A stretch of DNA of 64,000 nt from Lathyrus oleraceus (taxonomy: Eukaryota > Streptophyta > Magnoliopsida > Fabales > Fabaceae). A program made the position numbers and the translations under genes. Below are positions 44,841-56,525 of this stretch, piece by piece (within the stretch, counting starts at the first letter, position 1; each line of letters opens with the position of its first letter). The stretch lies in the NCBI RefSeq assembly GCF_024323335.1, contig NC_066583.1, positions 411,134,031-411,198,030 on the forward strand, read 5' to 3'. Under the pieces are notes generated by a model. That model worked only from the letters and a program-made list of their open reading frames with translations, had not been told where the DNA came from and did no database searches.

Positions 44841-45862
44841 TGAAAGAACAAATTTAGTTCTACAATGTGTCTCTAAGATTTTGATGATAACAAAGGATGA
44901 AACAAATGGTACCCTAACGAAATTTTTCTAAGTGTACAGGACTCTGATCAACACAACCAGATAGACAATCATCAAATACAAAATCAAGCGCTAAGATGCT
45001 ACTCAGAAGATACGTAACCAGAAGCTCTGACTCTGATCCAACACAGGCGCTAGCAAAACTAAAGAAGTCAGACATTCTGAAAGAGAAGAAGGACTCGAGA
45101 CTCTGAAGACATACGCTCTGAAGAAGTCGAATAAAGAGAAACTTTGATGGCAGTCAAATACAAGCATTCTTTGAAGATGCAAATTGCTAAATGAAGACTC
45201 TGACTAAGAACCGGTGATTCAAGAAAGCTTAACGTTGAAGAAACATGCTTATGGAAAGAAACTATTTTTTTTAGAAAGAAGTTATTACGCTCCTTGCTTC
45301 TTTGGAAAGAACAAGGAAATTAATGGCGTTAATCAGTCTTCAATGCCCAAGATTCTGGCATTAACATCACCCAACGGTCTTCTCACTCTCCTATAAAAAG
45401 TATGGAAAGCTTCACAAAGAAACACATGAAACACACGAGAATATAATACTTCCATCACTCTTGATTTTCATTTTCTCACGAGCTGCTGCTCTAATATGAG
45501 AACATTTCTTGTTATTATCTTCTATAATATTTTCTTATTGTTAGAAGCAATATTCATTATAGTAATCATATCATTGCTAAGATATTTCCTCATGTGCTCT
45601 GTGAAGTCTGAATACTTGAGAGGGCTAAAGGGTTATTTCTCTTAGACGGTTGTTTGTGTAATCTTTCAAGATTAGTGGATTACGTCCTTTTTAAAGGAGA
45701 AATCACCTTAGCCTGGTGGACTATAGTAGCTTTGAATTTCAAGCGAACCAGTATAATATTCTGTTTTGAATTCCTTTTTATTTATGCGTATGTCCAAATC
45801 CTTAAAAAAATTATTTTCCTAAAACAATTCAATCCCCCCTTTCTTGTTTTTCTCTACCTTCA
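44841..45862 (+). repeat. SIRE D 5' LTR
   Basis: From 'tgaaagaacaaatttag' (TGTAAG mutated) to 'tctctaccttca', 1022 bp, with TATAAAA near 45392. It is very similar to the duplicate at 58161-59180. Confidence 0.9.
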
Positions 45863-45864
45863 AT

Positions 45865-45876
45865 TGGTATCAGAGC
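45865..45876 (+). promoter_or_regulatory. Primer binding site (initiator Met-tRNA)
   Basis: TGGTATCAGAGC, two bases after the LTR end, intact. Confidence 0.9.
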
Positions 45877-45946
45877 TTTGGCTCTGTTATTGATTTTCTA
45901 ATTAAACACTTAATAGTGTAGAGAGATCCAGCATGAGAAAAACATT

Positions 45947-46786
45947 ATGGCCAACACCAATGAAAGAGATAGTTACAATGCTAAACCTCCAATCTTAGAT
46001 GGAGAAAATTTTGATTACTGGAAAGATAGAATTGAGAGTTTCTTTCTGGGCTATGATGCTGGTCTATGGGACATAGTCACAATCGGCTATACACCTCCTG
46101 TGTCTGATGCTGGCGTTGCCATCGCCAGAAGCAAAATGACAGATGATCAGAAGCGTGACTTTAGAAACCATCATAAAGCCAGAACAATATTGTTGAATGC
46201 CATTTCTTACAATGAATATGAAAAGATCACCAACAGGGAAACAACTAAAGAAATACTTGACTCTATGAGGATGACTCACGAAGGAAACTTCGAAGTCAAA
46301 GAGACAAAGGCTCTGGCTCTAATTCAGAAGTACGAAGCTTTCAAGATGGAGGACGATGAAGCTATAGAGGTAATGTTCTCTAGATTTCAAACTTTAATTG
46401 CAGGACTCAAGGTTCTGGACAAAGGCTACACAACTGCAGATCATGTCAAAAAGATAGTCAGAAGCTTGCCAAAGAAGTGGAGACCCAAGGTCACAGTATT
46501 AAAATTGTCAATATCAGCCTTGAAGAACTTGTTAGTTCACTCAGAAGTCACGAGATAGAAATTGAGGAAGATGAGCCTAAAAAGAAGATCAAATCTGTAG
46601 CACTAAAGTCCAGATCTGAAAGACACAAACCAGAAAGGACAAAGCCTTCCAAGCTGAAGAGGAAGAAAATGACGACTCTGAAAAGGAAGACTCTGACGAT
46701 GAAGAAGAGTTATCCATTTTGACCAGAAGAGTAAAACAACTCTGGAGAAAAAGGAACAACAACTTCAGAAGACCAAGACCCAAGGG
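45947..46786 (+). pseudogene. SIRE D gag (broken)
   Basis: It starts at 45947 (MANTNERDSYNAKPPILDG) with the same gag body as the copy at 14718 (FDYWKDRIESFFLGYD, EYEKITNRETTKEILD, YTTADHVKKIVRSLPKKW). A deletion of about 13-14 bp after LKLS shifts the frame near 46500, and a further frameshift follows in the acidic region. The zinc knuckle is gone: at 'RRPRPKG' the sequence jumps into RT at 46787. The same two lesions are in the duplicate copy. Confidence 0.85.
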
Positions 46787-46992
46787 ATTCAAATCAATCA
46801 AGCTTCAGAAGCTACCTACGTATATCAAAGTAAGTACATAAAAGACATTCTGAAGAAATTCGAAATGGCTGAATGCAAACCTGCCAAGACGGCAATGCAT
46901 CCAACCTGCATTCTTGAGAAAGAAGAAACTAGCCAAAAGGTGTGTCAGAAGTTCTATCGTGGTAGGATAGGATCTCTTATCTATCTAACGGC
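46787..46992 (+). pseudogene. SIRE D RT C-terminal remnant, left piece
   Basis: It reads in frame IQINQASEATYVYQSKYIKD and on to 'MHPTCILEKEE' and 'GRIGSLIYLTA', the part of RT after the YVDD motif in SIRE A and B. It is interrupted at 46993 by the solo LTR and continues at 51697. Confidence 0.85.
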
Positions 46993-49422
46993 TGTAGCGG
47001 GAAATTCATGATCATTAAGCTATTTACAAGCTAAAGATCAATTCACAAGAGTCGCCACCGCGATTTTATTGTTTCCAAGGGAAAAGGGAAAAAATGTGAA
47101 CAAAACCCAAATATGAAGAAGTTTTCAAATAAAAAAACTAATAAAAGTCAGAGATCACAAGTAAGGGGGTTGGTTACACAGAGGGAAGGTGTTAGCACCC
47201 AAAGTGTCCTAGGTACTCCTAGGGAGCCCTTTTTGTGTGCATATGTATTTTATACAAAGTGATGTTTACAAACAAATAGAATGGGGGGATGAGAAAATAA
47301 TTGATTAATTATATTTTTGTGTTTGACAAGACCTTCGGTCTTGTGCCTACGTACCAACATATAAATGAGGGAATAAAACCTCGTAGTCCGTGCTAGAAAT
47401 TTCAAAATGAGTGTGTTGGTTTTAACAAAATTAAGTTTGAAAGGCACAAAGGCCTGAAAATGGTTTGGATGAGTTAGTTCTTTTTGGCTTTTTGAAATTT
47501 TAAGTTAAGTATAGTTAAGTTTATTTACAAGTTTGATTTAAGAAAATAAGTTTGAAAATGCAATGGTATAAGGCCAAAGTTTCTACCTTTTACAAAAGTG
47601 GTCTAAGTTTAGAATAAAAATAGTTCACACAAAGAAGATTTTGAAAATGGAGGGAGAGATTTTGAAATTAAAGAAATGGGGAGAAGATGAAGAGACTACC
47701 CTATATACAAGAAATTTAAAAAGTTTAAAGTTGAAAATATCTGACCAAATGGGAGCAATCCAATAGACAAGTATGTCAATAGAAATCCAGAATTCCCTTA
47801 GAATTTTTTAGAACAAGCAACACGCAAATGCACAATTATATCAATCTTGAAGAGCAAAGGCATCAAATAAAGATGGCCTCATCCAAGCTTATCCACTTCA
47901 GTGATCTTCTTTAGAATAGCCTATGTAGCAGATGAATTCCACAAGTCACAGGTTCAATATGACAGCTTAACAAGGATCAATGTTGCAGATGAATCTGGAG
48001 AGATCTAGAATGATGTATCAGATGAATTCAAAACTTCCAAGTTCTTGGTTCTTCAACAAATTGGCATAGGCCAAGTTCATTAGCAAAGGAATGTTGCCTA
48101 AGTTCTAAGTCCAATTGGGGAGATCAAAACAACAGTCTACTCAAATTGTCTTTTAGGGTTTTTGTTATTATTATGTGCATTAGTGGTCAAAGACCAATCA
48201 AACAAACAAAGCAACAAAGCATATCATACAATATGGTCCAAGAGGACAAAACGAAAATTGCATAAACATAAACAATTAGAATGATATGTTCAATGGCAAA
48301 TGATAATAAAAATAAATTGCATTTAAAAGTAAAAGCTTGAAAATAAAAGTTAATGGTTAGTAAGTTAGTAGTTTGTTTTGTTTTGATTTTGATTTTAAGA
48401 CATTCTTTGGAGAACACTCAACCCACTTGCCACAAGCATGGATCCTTGAACCAAAACATCTTCCAAAGGAAGGAAAGAAGGCCAAGTTCCACACAATACC
48501 ATGGAAGAGGGGAGACTTACAATCTCACTAACTAGAATGCTTATGCCTTTTGTGTCACAAATTTAGCGCTATGTTAAGCAATTGTAATTGGACTTATTTA
48601 GAAGTCACAACTATTTGAGGTCGGGCAATAAGCTTTTGGTGTTAATGCATGTTGGAGACATAGTATTAATAACTATGCTCATTAAACATACCACACAAAA
48701 AATATGCAAAGATGTGGCCTAATCTCATCCATACTCATGTTAATCTTTCAATCAACTAGTATTAGGACTTTGAGATGTCATTGGCCAATTGAAATGAATG
48801 GATGAAGAAGGGGAATTCGATGAAGAGGGAAAGGTGAATGAGATCAAAAATTGGTCAAGGGAGGACTTTTATCAAATTAATATTATTCATTCATTTTGGG
48901 AGATTGAATGTACATTCCATCAATCCCCTAAATCCAATAATATTAATTTGACAAAGTAAAATCAACCTTGACCAAGGCTCCAAAACAAATGAGAAACTCA
49001 AATAAGTCAATTCAAATGGTCAACATAATTAAAATGGCATTTATTCAATTAAAAGTATTAAAATAATGCATTAAATTCAAATATATTTTGTCCAAATCCT
49101 AAAATCACATCAAAATACCAAATAAATGGCCATGTGATTTATCATAGGTCAAACAAGGTCAAAGGACCTTCGATAAAAAATTTCATAATTTTTGGACACT
49201 TAAAAATATTTTTAAACAATTAAAAACAAGTGAAAAATTAATTAATTCATGAAAAATATTAATAATGATCCAAAAAATAATTTTAATTCATAATATGAAA
49301 GAGAAAAATATTTGAATTTTTTTAGTGAAAGTCCCATATTTTTTGGATCAATATTGGATTTAATATGAATTATTGAAGAAAATGAAAAAAAAAAAAGGGA
49401 AAATCAGAAATTACAAAAAAAC

Positions 49423-49474
49423 GTGGACCATCAGATCACCCTCATTAATTGAGGTGGCAGATCTGATGATCCAC
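49423..49474 (-). other. Conserved LTR hairpin, copy 6
   Basis: The longest stem of the set: 15 paired positions (GTGGACCATCAGATC with GATCTGATGATCCAC, one wobble-type pair on the element strand) around the invariant core. Confidence 0.75.
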
Positions 49475-49590
49475 AACGCGCATTCCACCAAGGCGCTAGT
49501 CAACTGCGTGGCAAACTTATTAATCACAATGCACGGCCATGATTAGAACATGGGAATTGGATCACACGGTCTAGACCTCAACCACATCAT

Positions 49591-49636
49591 CACCGGAGCC
49601 AGAGCTCCGGTTGTCTTCTCCGGCGAGCTTCGCCGG
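49591..49636 (-). other. LTR inverted repeats (CACCGGAG; CCGGCG)
   Basis: CACCGGAG/CTCCGGT arms at 49591-49611, followed by a second perfect hairpin CCGGCG-agctt-CGCCGG at 49620-49636. Confidence 0.55.
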
Positions 49637-50165
49637 ACTGGTCATCACCAACCATCACCAAAATTTCAAATAGGGACATGATTTTAAAGAGAAAACATCA
49701 CTGAGCAAGAATATCACCTCCATTTCTTCCAATTCCAACTTTATTGAGAGATATGTGGAATTGAAAAATGAGGTTCATGATCTGAGTTGCTTCGATTCAT
49801 CATCAAAACAACTCAAACACCTTGTCTACATTGGTGGGACTTCAGCCAACACAATAATCAAGAGAATTGAGCAAGAATTAAGAAGAATCGAAGAGGTCAA
49901 ATTTTCTGCAAAATACCTTCAATGGAGGTCTGAGCTTGCTAGATCTTGATCTGAATCGTGCTTTGCTTCACTCCAATTGCTTACAGAAGTGGAATGGAAT
50001 GGCTTAGAATCAATGGACTCCTGGAGAATTGAATTCCAAAACAATGGAGATTCAAGCTCAAACTCAACAGAATGTTTCAGGTTTATCCTCTCAATGTGAA
50101 GGGTTTTTTTGTAGGGAATCAAAGCTTGCACAGTGTGTGTCCTGATTATGAGCAATTGAGCTTCC

Positions 50166-50172
50166 ATTTATA
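50166..50172 (-). promoter_or_regulatory. Solo LTR E TATA box
   Basis: The minus strand reads TATAAAT in 'cctctataaatggaag', at the conserved LTR position. Confidence 0.55.
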
Positions 50173-51691
50173 GAGGATTCAATTGTTAATTGCACACTCC
50201 ATTCAAGCTTCCAAAATTGGAAAAGTGAGGTAAGCACCTGCATGGGCACGCATAGGCCCATCAAATGATTGCTGAAAGTCCAAATTTGAAGTTCAGATAT
50301 GTTGAAGCAAGCTTGGAATGCAAGGCAATTAAACATTGATACTTGAAGTTGGATCCATGACACATGATACCAGCCTGTTTAAGCCATGCGTAGCCTATGC
50401 ATTTCTCATCCAAAATGCATGAATTTTAGCTCTTTGGAAAGGTGAAATCAAAAGGAACAATTTTGATGTTGAACACTTTTTCATTTGGAGCTTGGAACTT
50501 GGAGATATATGAGGTGGAATTTTGGAAAAATTTGACATATTGAAAATTTTCTAAGTGTCAAGCCATATGTCACAATATTCCACCTTGCTTAACTTTTTAT
50601 GGGAGCGTCAAATGAGAAACATGTATTCATAAAAGTTGTAGATCTATCAAAGACCTTCAAAATGGTCACCAATTTCATGACTTTTGGATTTGAAATGATA
50701 GAGTTATGAATTTTTGAAGTTTGGCAAAATCACTTGATCAATCGTATAGGTCAAAAGTGACCTATAATGTAGCCTCATATCACATGTGCAAAGAAGTTGA
50801 ATTAGCTCTCACTCCAAACATCAAAGTTGAATTAGACACATTGAATTTCATTTTTCAACTTGGAAATATTTCATCTCATAAAAATTGAGCAAATTATGGC
50901 CTTGGGAAGTTGACTTTCAAATTAGGGTTTAGACAAAATAACCTATAATGTTTAAACATAGAAAATGATTTTCCAAGAAAAAATAGCTCTAGGTATCAAC
51001 ATGAAAGTTGTTTATAATGTTATTTAGACTAAGTTTTCTCTTGGAATCATTTTCATATGGTGAAAATTGTAGGAGATAGGGTCTAGGTAGATCCAGTTTT
51101 GATCAGATGAATTCATCTGGCCAACCACCATTAACCAACTTGCTAATTTCCAATTCTCTTGACTTTCTTGGCTCATGGTAGATCATATATGCATAAGATG
51201 ATTAATTTTGAAGTCTCCCTTGATAAATTTGGTCAATTGGTGAGATAGCTTATTGGAGAAGTTACTCAAGATACCCAATCAAACTAGGGTTTCCAAGGCA
51301 AATCACCCTCAAACTATTGAAGCAAACTTGATCAATATAATATTTAGAAACAATTGGGACTCATACATGATGCTTATAACCATTCTTGAATCAATTTTTT
51401 ATGGTGCTTTTTGTTCATGGGGGTCTCAAACCCTAGACGTGATCAATGAATCAAGGAAATCATGTCCCTACCTACAAAAAGAGTTAGATAGATACAAAGA
51501 CATATTTTTGGTATTTTGGTTAGTGAAAAATGGTAAAATACAAGTATGATATAATCACAAAGTGCTTGGTGATCTCTCCCAAAACAAACCCAATGAACAA
51601 GGGGTAAGGAGGATGCCAAGGTATGATCCCAATGCTAATGCTTATGATGAAATTTCATGAGGGATCTTAGGGTCAAAATTGGGGTCTTACA

Positions 51692-52321
51692 ATGGATACA
51701 TGCCATAATATTTTGTTTAGTGTATGTCTTTGTGCCAGATTCCAATCAGATCCTAGGGAATCTCATTTAACAACTGTTAAAAGAATCCTCAGGTATCTGA
51801 AAGGAACCCCTAACCTTGGCCTGATGCATGAGAAAACATCAGAGTATAGGCTCTCTGGTTATTATGATGCAGATTATGCAGGGGGCAGAGTGGAATGTAA
51901 AATTACATCTGGGAACTGTCAGTTCTTTAGAAATAATCTCATACCGTGGGTCAGCAAAAGACAGTCAACCATCGCCCTGTCTACTGTAGAAGGAGAATAT
52001 ATATCAACGTCATTATGCACTACTCAGATGCTCTGGACGAAAAATCAACTAGAAGACCTTCTAATCTTTGAGAGTAACGTTCCTATCTTCTATGATAATA
52101 CTGATGCCATTTGTTTAAGTAAGAATCCTACCTTGCATTCCAGAGCTAAGCACATAGAAATAAAACATCATTTCATTAGAGATTATGTTCAGAAAGGGGT
52201 AATATCATTAAAATTTATTGATACAGACCATCAATGGGCTGACATCTTTACTAAAACCCTCACTGAAGACAGATTCTCTTTTGTTTTGAAAATTTTAAAC
52301 ATTCAAATTTGTCCAGAATAA
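51692..52321 (+). pseudogene. SIRE D RT end and RNase H
   Basis: Open from 51692 to the stop at 52321 (209 codons). The first codons are target-duplication sequence. It then reads FSVCLCARFQSDPRESHLTT, the RNase H blocks DADYAGG, STVEGEYIST, FYDNTDAICLSKNP and IEIKHHFIRDYVQKG, and ends '...WADIFTKTL...ICPE'. The frame is clean here, but it lacks its own start and all of RT's catalytic core, so it is a remnant. Confidence 0.85.
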
Positions 52322-52863
52322 ATGTGCTTCTCTGAAATAGAAAAATAAGACTCTGAATTAAACATCTGGTATCTAGATCTGACTATGATACTTCTACCAG
52401 TTAGGAGACATCTGAATCAGAAATCCTCAGGACCCAACCCTTTGGTATTCCTGAAGATCAGATAAATCAACACGTGGGCATCATGCATCTGACCTTGAAT
52501 CTTCTAGACAACTGTCTAGCAGAAATCAAGAGACAAACTCTTCGAATCTCCTCGAGCAGTGTGCTGATTTAGGGATTAGACCTCCATCATGGGCTGTAAT
52601 CATTTCTCCCCTAGGCTTGTAAACTTGGATAACGTGCATCAGTTAATTTTTAACATCTAAACTACTCCTAACATTGTTGTTTTGCATGCATCTAATTAGG
52701 TATAAATTCTTTTCACTCATCACAAGTTCACACTTTACACTCACGCCCTACACAAAACCTATCTCTCTCTCTCTCTCAGTTCTTCATCATCTTTATCATG
52801 GCTATCTTCATCTTCAACAAGTTTATCAACGTTCAAAACCTCCTTCAACATTGTTCCACGTGG
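52322..52863 (+). other. SIRE D pol-env spacer
   Basis: Non-coding. It has the CTAGACA-ac-TGTCTAG palindrome at 52504-52519 and 'ctcctcgagcagtgtgc' ending at 52564, at the same spacing as in SIRE A and B. A short CT microsatellite lies near 52762-52779. Confidence 0.6.
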
Positions 52864-54840
52864 ATGCTCAACAATAATTTGTCTACAACTACTCACAACC
52901 GATGGATTCAACGGATCAAACACCGATTTCTACTCAACAAACAACTGCAACTACTGGCGTTTTCTCAACCCGCATCTACAGGGAACCCCACATTCTTGAC
53001 CGTGAACCTCACATCTATCTTGCAACACCATTTGAGAAGCTTGAGGTATTGTGCGAATCGCTGGTGGATTTTGAAAATATGAAGAGAAATGGTGTAGACC
53101 TCACTGAGGAGTTAAGAATGCAAGGGTGGGAAACCTACTTTTAGAGACTCTACGGTCCTATGTACACATATCTGGTGAAGGAGTTCTAGAGTTTTTCAGA
53201 CTCAGATGATCACTATACCGTCTCTCACGTTTTGGGATTCAAAATAGTCATCACTGAGAAATCAATAGCCTCCCTTCTGAATATGGAAAAGACGGGAGGA
53301 AGAAGAATCTACAACATTAATCCTAGGGCAATGTATTTGTCCCGGGAAATAGCCCCCACCAACTTTCAATAGAACGCTGAGGGCAAACACTCTAAAAACA
53401 AAGAACTGCATCAGAATCTCCGTGTTCGGCTGAAGATCATCTTGGGAACCATCCATCATCGTCCTGCATCCAACTCTTCTGACTACATCAACACATATCA
53501 GAAGTGCATTATGTACTGCATCCACAAGGGGCTGAAACCGAGTCTGCCAGCACTGCTCTTCAAGTATCTCAGAGACTCTGTCAAAGATACCAGAAATAAC
53601 ATGAAGACCAGAAACCACATTCCCCTAGCAAGACTTATCTCGGATGTTCTAATCGAGAGTGGCTTAGTGGATCATCTGATCAGTCATAATCTGATGGAAG
53701 ATGTCACTGTTGACACTGGAAGACCTCTGAATGCTCGAAATTTGAAGAGTATGGGATAATTGAGCAGGTCAGAGCTAAACCAACTCTAGACACTTCCTGG
53801 GAAGCACTGAAGGACCAAAGGAAGATCCCCAACGGTCTCTATCTGTTCTCCAAGATTGACCCTCCAGAAGTGGTAGCCTACTATCTACAAGATCTTGCAA
53901 CCCAAGGGGTGGACATTTCTGAGTTCTCAGTGGACTGGCTACCTGAGCATCCACCAAACTTCATGAAGAGGATGCGAGAGCCCTCTGAGAAGTCAAAGAA
54001 GGCAACGAAGGCTAAGTTGGGAGAAACCTCTGGGTCAAGACCTCTAGTCCCTCTAGCTAATTCTCCAAGTAAGTTTATGCCTCCTTCTCTCTCTGTTAAA
54101 TTAAAGCCTGTTGCTTCTTCTCTCCCTCAAAACTCTCCCATTTACACCCCATCAGAAACACCTCCCTCAACCACCATAACTTCTAACCCACCATCCCTCA
54201 AATTCAATCTCGCAACCACTACACTACCCATTTATGAAGCAGAAATGTTGAACGAAACTACCTCACCATCCTCCTCCTCTCCTTCATCCCCACCATACTA
54301 TATTCTTTCGTCTAACAACGAACCTTCTGACCCCTAATCCCCCACTCTAGCTCAGCTTCAAGCACATGCTCTGACCTTTCAACAGCCATCACAAACTAAA
54401 CCTGAACCTGAAGTCACTTCCCCACCCCCTGAACAACAAAATCCACCTCCATCTGATCAACCTGAAACTCCACCATTTGCACAACAAACTAATCCACATC
54501 CTGAACAACCAATACCCTCATCATCTGAACCTCAACCAAATCCATAATCTTACCAAACAACACCATATCCCTCTGATATTCCGCCACCACCAACCTCTGA
54601 TGCCATCATCACTCCCACTCACAATCCCGCTGACACCAATCCATCTACAACACCCTCCCCGGCCTCTAACTCTGAACCAGAAATTGCCTTCCCCACATTA
54701 GAAGAAGCAATAACTTTGTTTGCAGAGTCTTCAGTGGAGAAGATCAAGTCTCTATCTGTCAACTCTAGCATCAGTGATGATCCCTCTATAGTAAGGATCC
54801 ACTGGAACAGAGTGATCAAATGGATGACCTATGAAGCCTT
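52864..54840 (+). pseudogene. SIRE D envelope-like ORF (broken, C-terminus lost)
   Basis: It begins MDAQQ at 52864 with early stops. It then follows the SIRE B order: EPHILDREPHIYLATPFEKL, an HYTVSHVLGFKIVITEKSI block, GGRRIYNIN and LLFKYLRDSVKDTRNN. RLISDVLIESGLVDHL and YYLQDLATQGVDISEFSVDW complete the second domain. A long Pro/Ser/Thr-rich region follows (54050-54700), then a C-terminal 'IKWMTYEAFKMD' where the copy is cut by the duplication junction at 54841. Clean frames include 53442-53759 and 53870-54337. About 25 codons at the end are missing compared with SIRE B. Confidence 0.8.
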
Positions 54841-55070
54841 CAAAATGGATGGTTGATCTTGACAATGCTTTGATTCATCCCTTGACCTTTGTTTTCTTGC
54901 CTTGTGTGTGATCCCTTGTCTGTGATTGTTGCATTCATGCATTCATGCGCATCATAACATTCATCACACAAAAAATGACTTCAAGGAACTGAGGTTTTAT
55001 TTGCAAATATTTTCAGACCATGGATTGTAGATGAAGGAACACTAAGAAGTACAATTTCAGATGTCCCGAT

Positions 55071-56525
55071 TTGAAAGAGTTAAGAAAGCTATCATCTTTT
55101 GTATTAGATCCCTTGGACTTCAAGCAACGTCATGGGAAGCTTCTATTTGTGTTGTCTGCTGATGTGGTTAAAGGACTCTTGAGTGTGTTGGTTCAGTTAT
55201 ATGATCCTCTCTACCGTTGCTTCACTTTTCCGGATTATCAGCTTATGCCTACATTGGAGGAGTATGCTCATCTCTTGGGGATACCTGTTTCTAAAAAGGT
55301 GCCTTTTAGTGGATTGGAGGAGATTCCCATATCTCATCTTATAGTTGAAGCTCTTAACTTGAAGAAGTCTGAGATAGAGGCTCATTGGGTGAAGAAAGGA
55401 GGAATGTTTGGGTTGACTTCTGAGTTCCTCATCAAGGAAGCTACTGCCTTTGCTCAAGTCGCTAGTGTGGATGCTTTAGAAGCTATCTTTGTGTTGCTCA
55501 TCTATGGTTTGGCCTTGTTCCCTAACATTGACGGTTTTGTTGATGTTAATTCCATTAGAATCTTCTTGATTGGGAATCATGTGCCTACTCTATTAGGAGA
55601 TATGTACTTCTATTTGCATCTAAGGAATTCTAAAGGTGGTGGAACGATTGTGTGTTGTATTCCTCTTCTATACAAGTGGTTTATTTCACACTTTCCTCAT
55701 ATGCCTACTTTTATGGAAAACAAACAATGTCTACGGTGGTTTCAGAGACTTATGTTTCTCACTAATGATGATATAGTTTGGTATGATTCTTCATTGGGTA
55801 GCTTGGAGATTATTGATAGTTATGGTGAATTCTCTCATGTGCCTCTCATTGGTACACAAGGAGGAATCAACTACAACCCTGCTTTGACTCGTCGTCAACT
55901 TGGGTTCCCCTTGAGAGACAAACCTAATAACACTCTGTTAGAAGGTCTTTTCTATCAAGAGGGTAAAGATCCCCAACATTTGAAGCAGAAGATTGTGCAT
56001 GCTTGGCATAATGTGCATAGGAAAGGAAGATCCGAGCTTGGTCCGAGCAACTGTGTAGCTTTGGAAGCTTACACTACTTGGGTGAAGAAGACAGATTTGA
56101 AGTTGAAGATGTTATATGCTTATGAGAGACATATGTCTATGGTTGTGGCTGAGCCATTAACTCTCCCTAGCCAAGATGTAGAGGAGTTGGAAGAAGCCTT
56201 CGCCAAGATGAAGCAAGAGAAAGATATGTGGGAAGAGCGATTCCATGCTTTGAGCAGAAAGCATGAGGACTTGCAGCTTGAGTCTAAAGATAAAGATGCG
56301 CTTATTGAGCTTTTTGAAGACCGAGTAGTGAAGAGGAAGATAGAGCCAAAAGTTTCATCTTCCTCTAGTATACCTCAGCCTTCTGTTGCTTGGAAGAAGA
56401 TTGTTGATCAGATTGTCCTCGAGAAGACTCAGATGAAGACTTCTTTTGAGTCCGAGATTCGACGCATCCAAAGGAAGTACGCGCCTGCGGCCCGATCATA
56501 TGCCACTGTTGATAGGGATCCTTAG
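55071..56525 (+). CDS. Ogre ORF1 (DUF7745-like), best preserved copy
   Basis: An open frame of 484 codons ending at TAG (56523-56525). The conserved family start is at 55020, but codon 5 there is TGA (CGA in the sister copy), so only an internal ATG at 55071 (MKELRKLSSFVLDPLDF) gives an unbroken product lacking about 17 residues. It holds the complete ORF1 domain (LMPTLEEYAHLLGIPVSK, HLRNSKGGGTIVCCIPLLYK, QCLRWFQRLMFLTNDD, GTQGGINYNPALTRRQLGF). A charged, predicted coiled-coil tail follows (EELEEAFAKMKQEKDMWEER, KHEDLQLESKDKDALIELFE). It lies 0.3 kb upstream of gag. No catalytic motif is recognised, and function in the element is unknown. Expression is not shown, since the copy has no LTR promoter directly upstream. 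Confidence 0.65.
   Translation: MKELRKLSSFVLDPLDFKQRHGKLLFVLSADVVKGLLSVLVQLYDPLYRCFTFPDYQLMPTLEEYAHLLGIPVSKKVPFSGLEEIPISHLIVEALNLKKSEIEAHWVKKGGMFGLTSEFLIKEATAFAQVASVDALEAIFVLLIYGLALFPNIDGFVDVNSIRIFLIGNHVPTLLGDMYFYLHLRNSKGGGTIVCCIPLLYKWFISHFPHMPTFMENKQCLRWFQRLMFLTNDDIVWYDSSLGSLEIIDSYGEFSHVPLIGTQGGINYNPALTRRQLGFPLRDKPNNTLLEGLFYQEGKDPQHLKQKIVHAWHNVHRKGRSELGPSNCVALEAYTTWVKKTDLKLKMLYAYERHMSMVVAEPLTLPSQDVEELEEAFAKMKQEKDMWEERFHALSRKHEDLQLESKDKDALIELFEDRVVKRKIEPKVSSSSSIPQPSVAWKKIVDQIVLEKTQMKTSFESEIRRIQRKYAPAARSYATVDRDP

Larger units (their letters stand above)
46993..51691 (-). mobile_element. Solo Ogre-type LTR E (minus)
   Basis: The minus strand runs from TGTAAGACCCCAATTTTG (51691) to 'gaatttcccgctaca' (46993): TG...CA ends, 4699 bp, with no internal region. 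It contains a TATA box (minus, 50166-50172) and both hairpins (49423-49474 and 49591-49612). The flanks 'acggc' (46988-46992) and 'atgga' (51692-51696) are a degraded 5-bp target duplication, and the undisturbed site 'acggc|tacacgcc' is present at 60306. No gene lies within. Confidence 0.9.
44841..54840 (+). mobile_element. SIRE/Maximus copia element D (deleted, split by a solo LTR)
   Basis: 5' LTR, primer site, gag, then a direct fusion to the last part of RT, RNase H, the pol-env spacer and an env-like ORF cut at 54840. Protease, integrase and most of RT, including YVDD, are deleted. A 4.7 kb minus-strand Ogre solo LTR lies at 46993-51691. It is inserted in an Ogre LTR stub. Confidence 0.85.

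Noticed and set aside
53262..53618. 118-codon minus-strand frame
   Set aside because: It is antisense to the env-like ORF of SIRE D, whose sense reading matches SIRE B.
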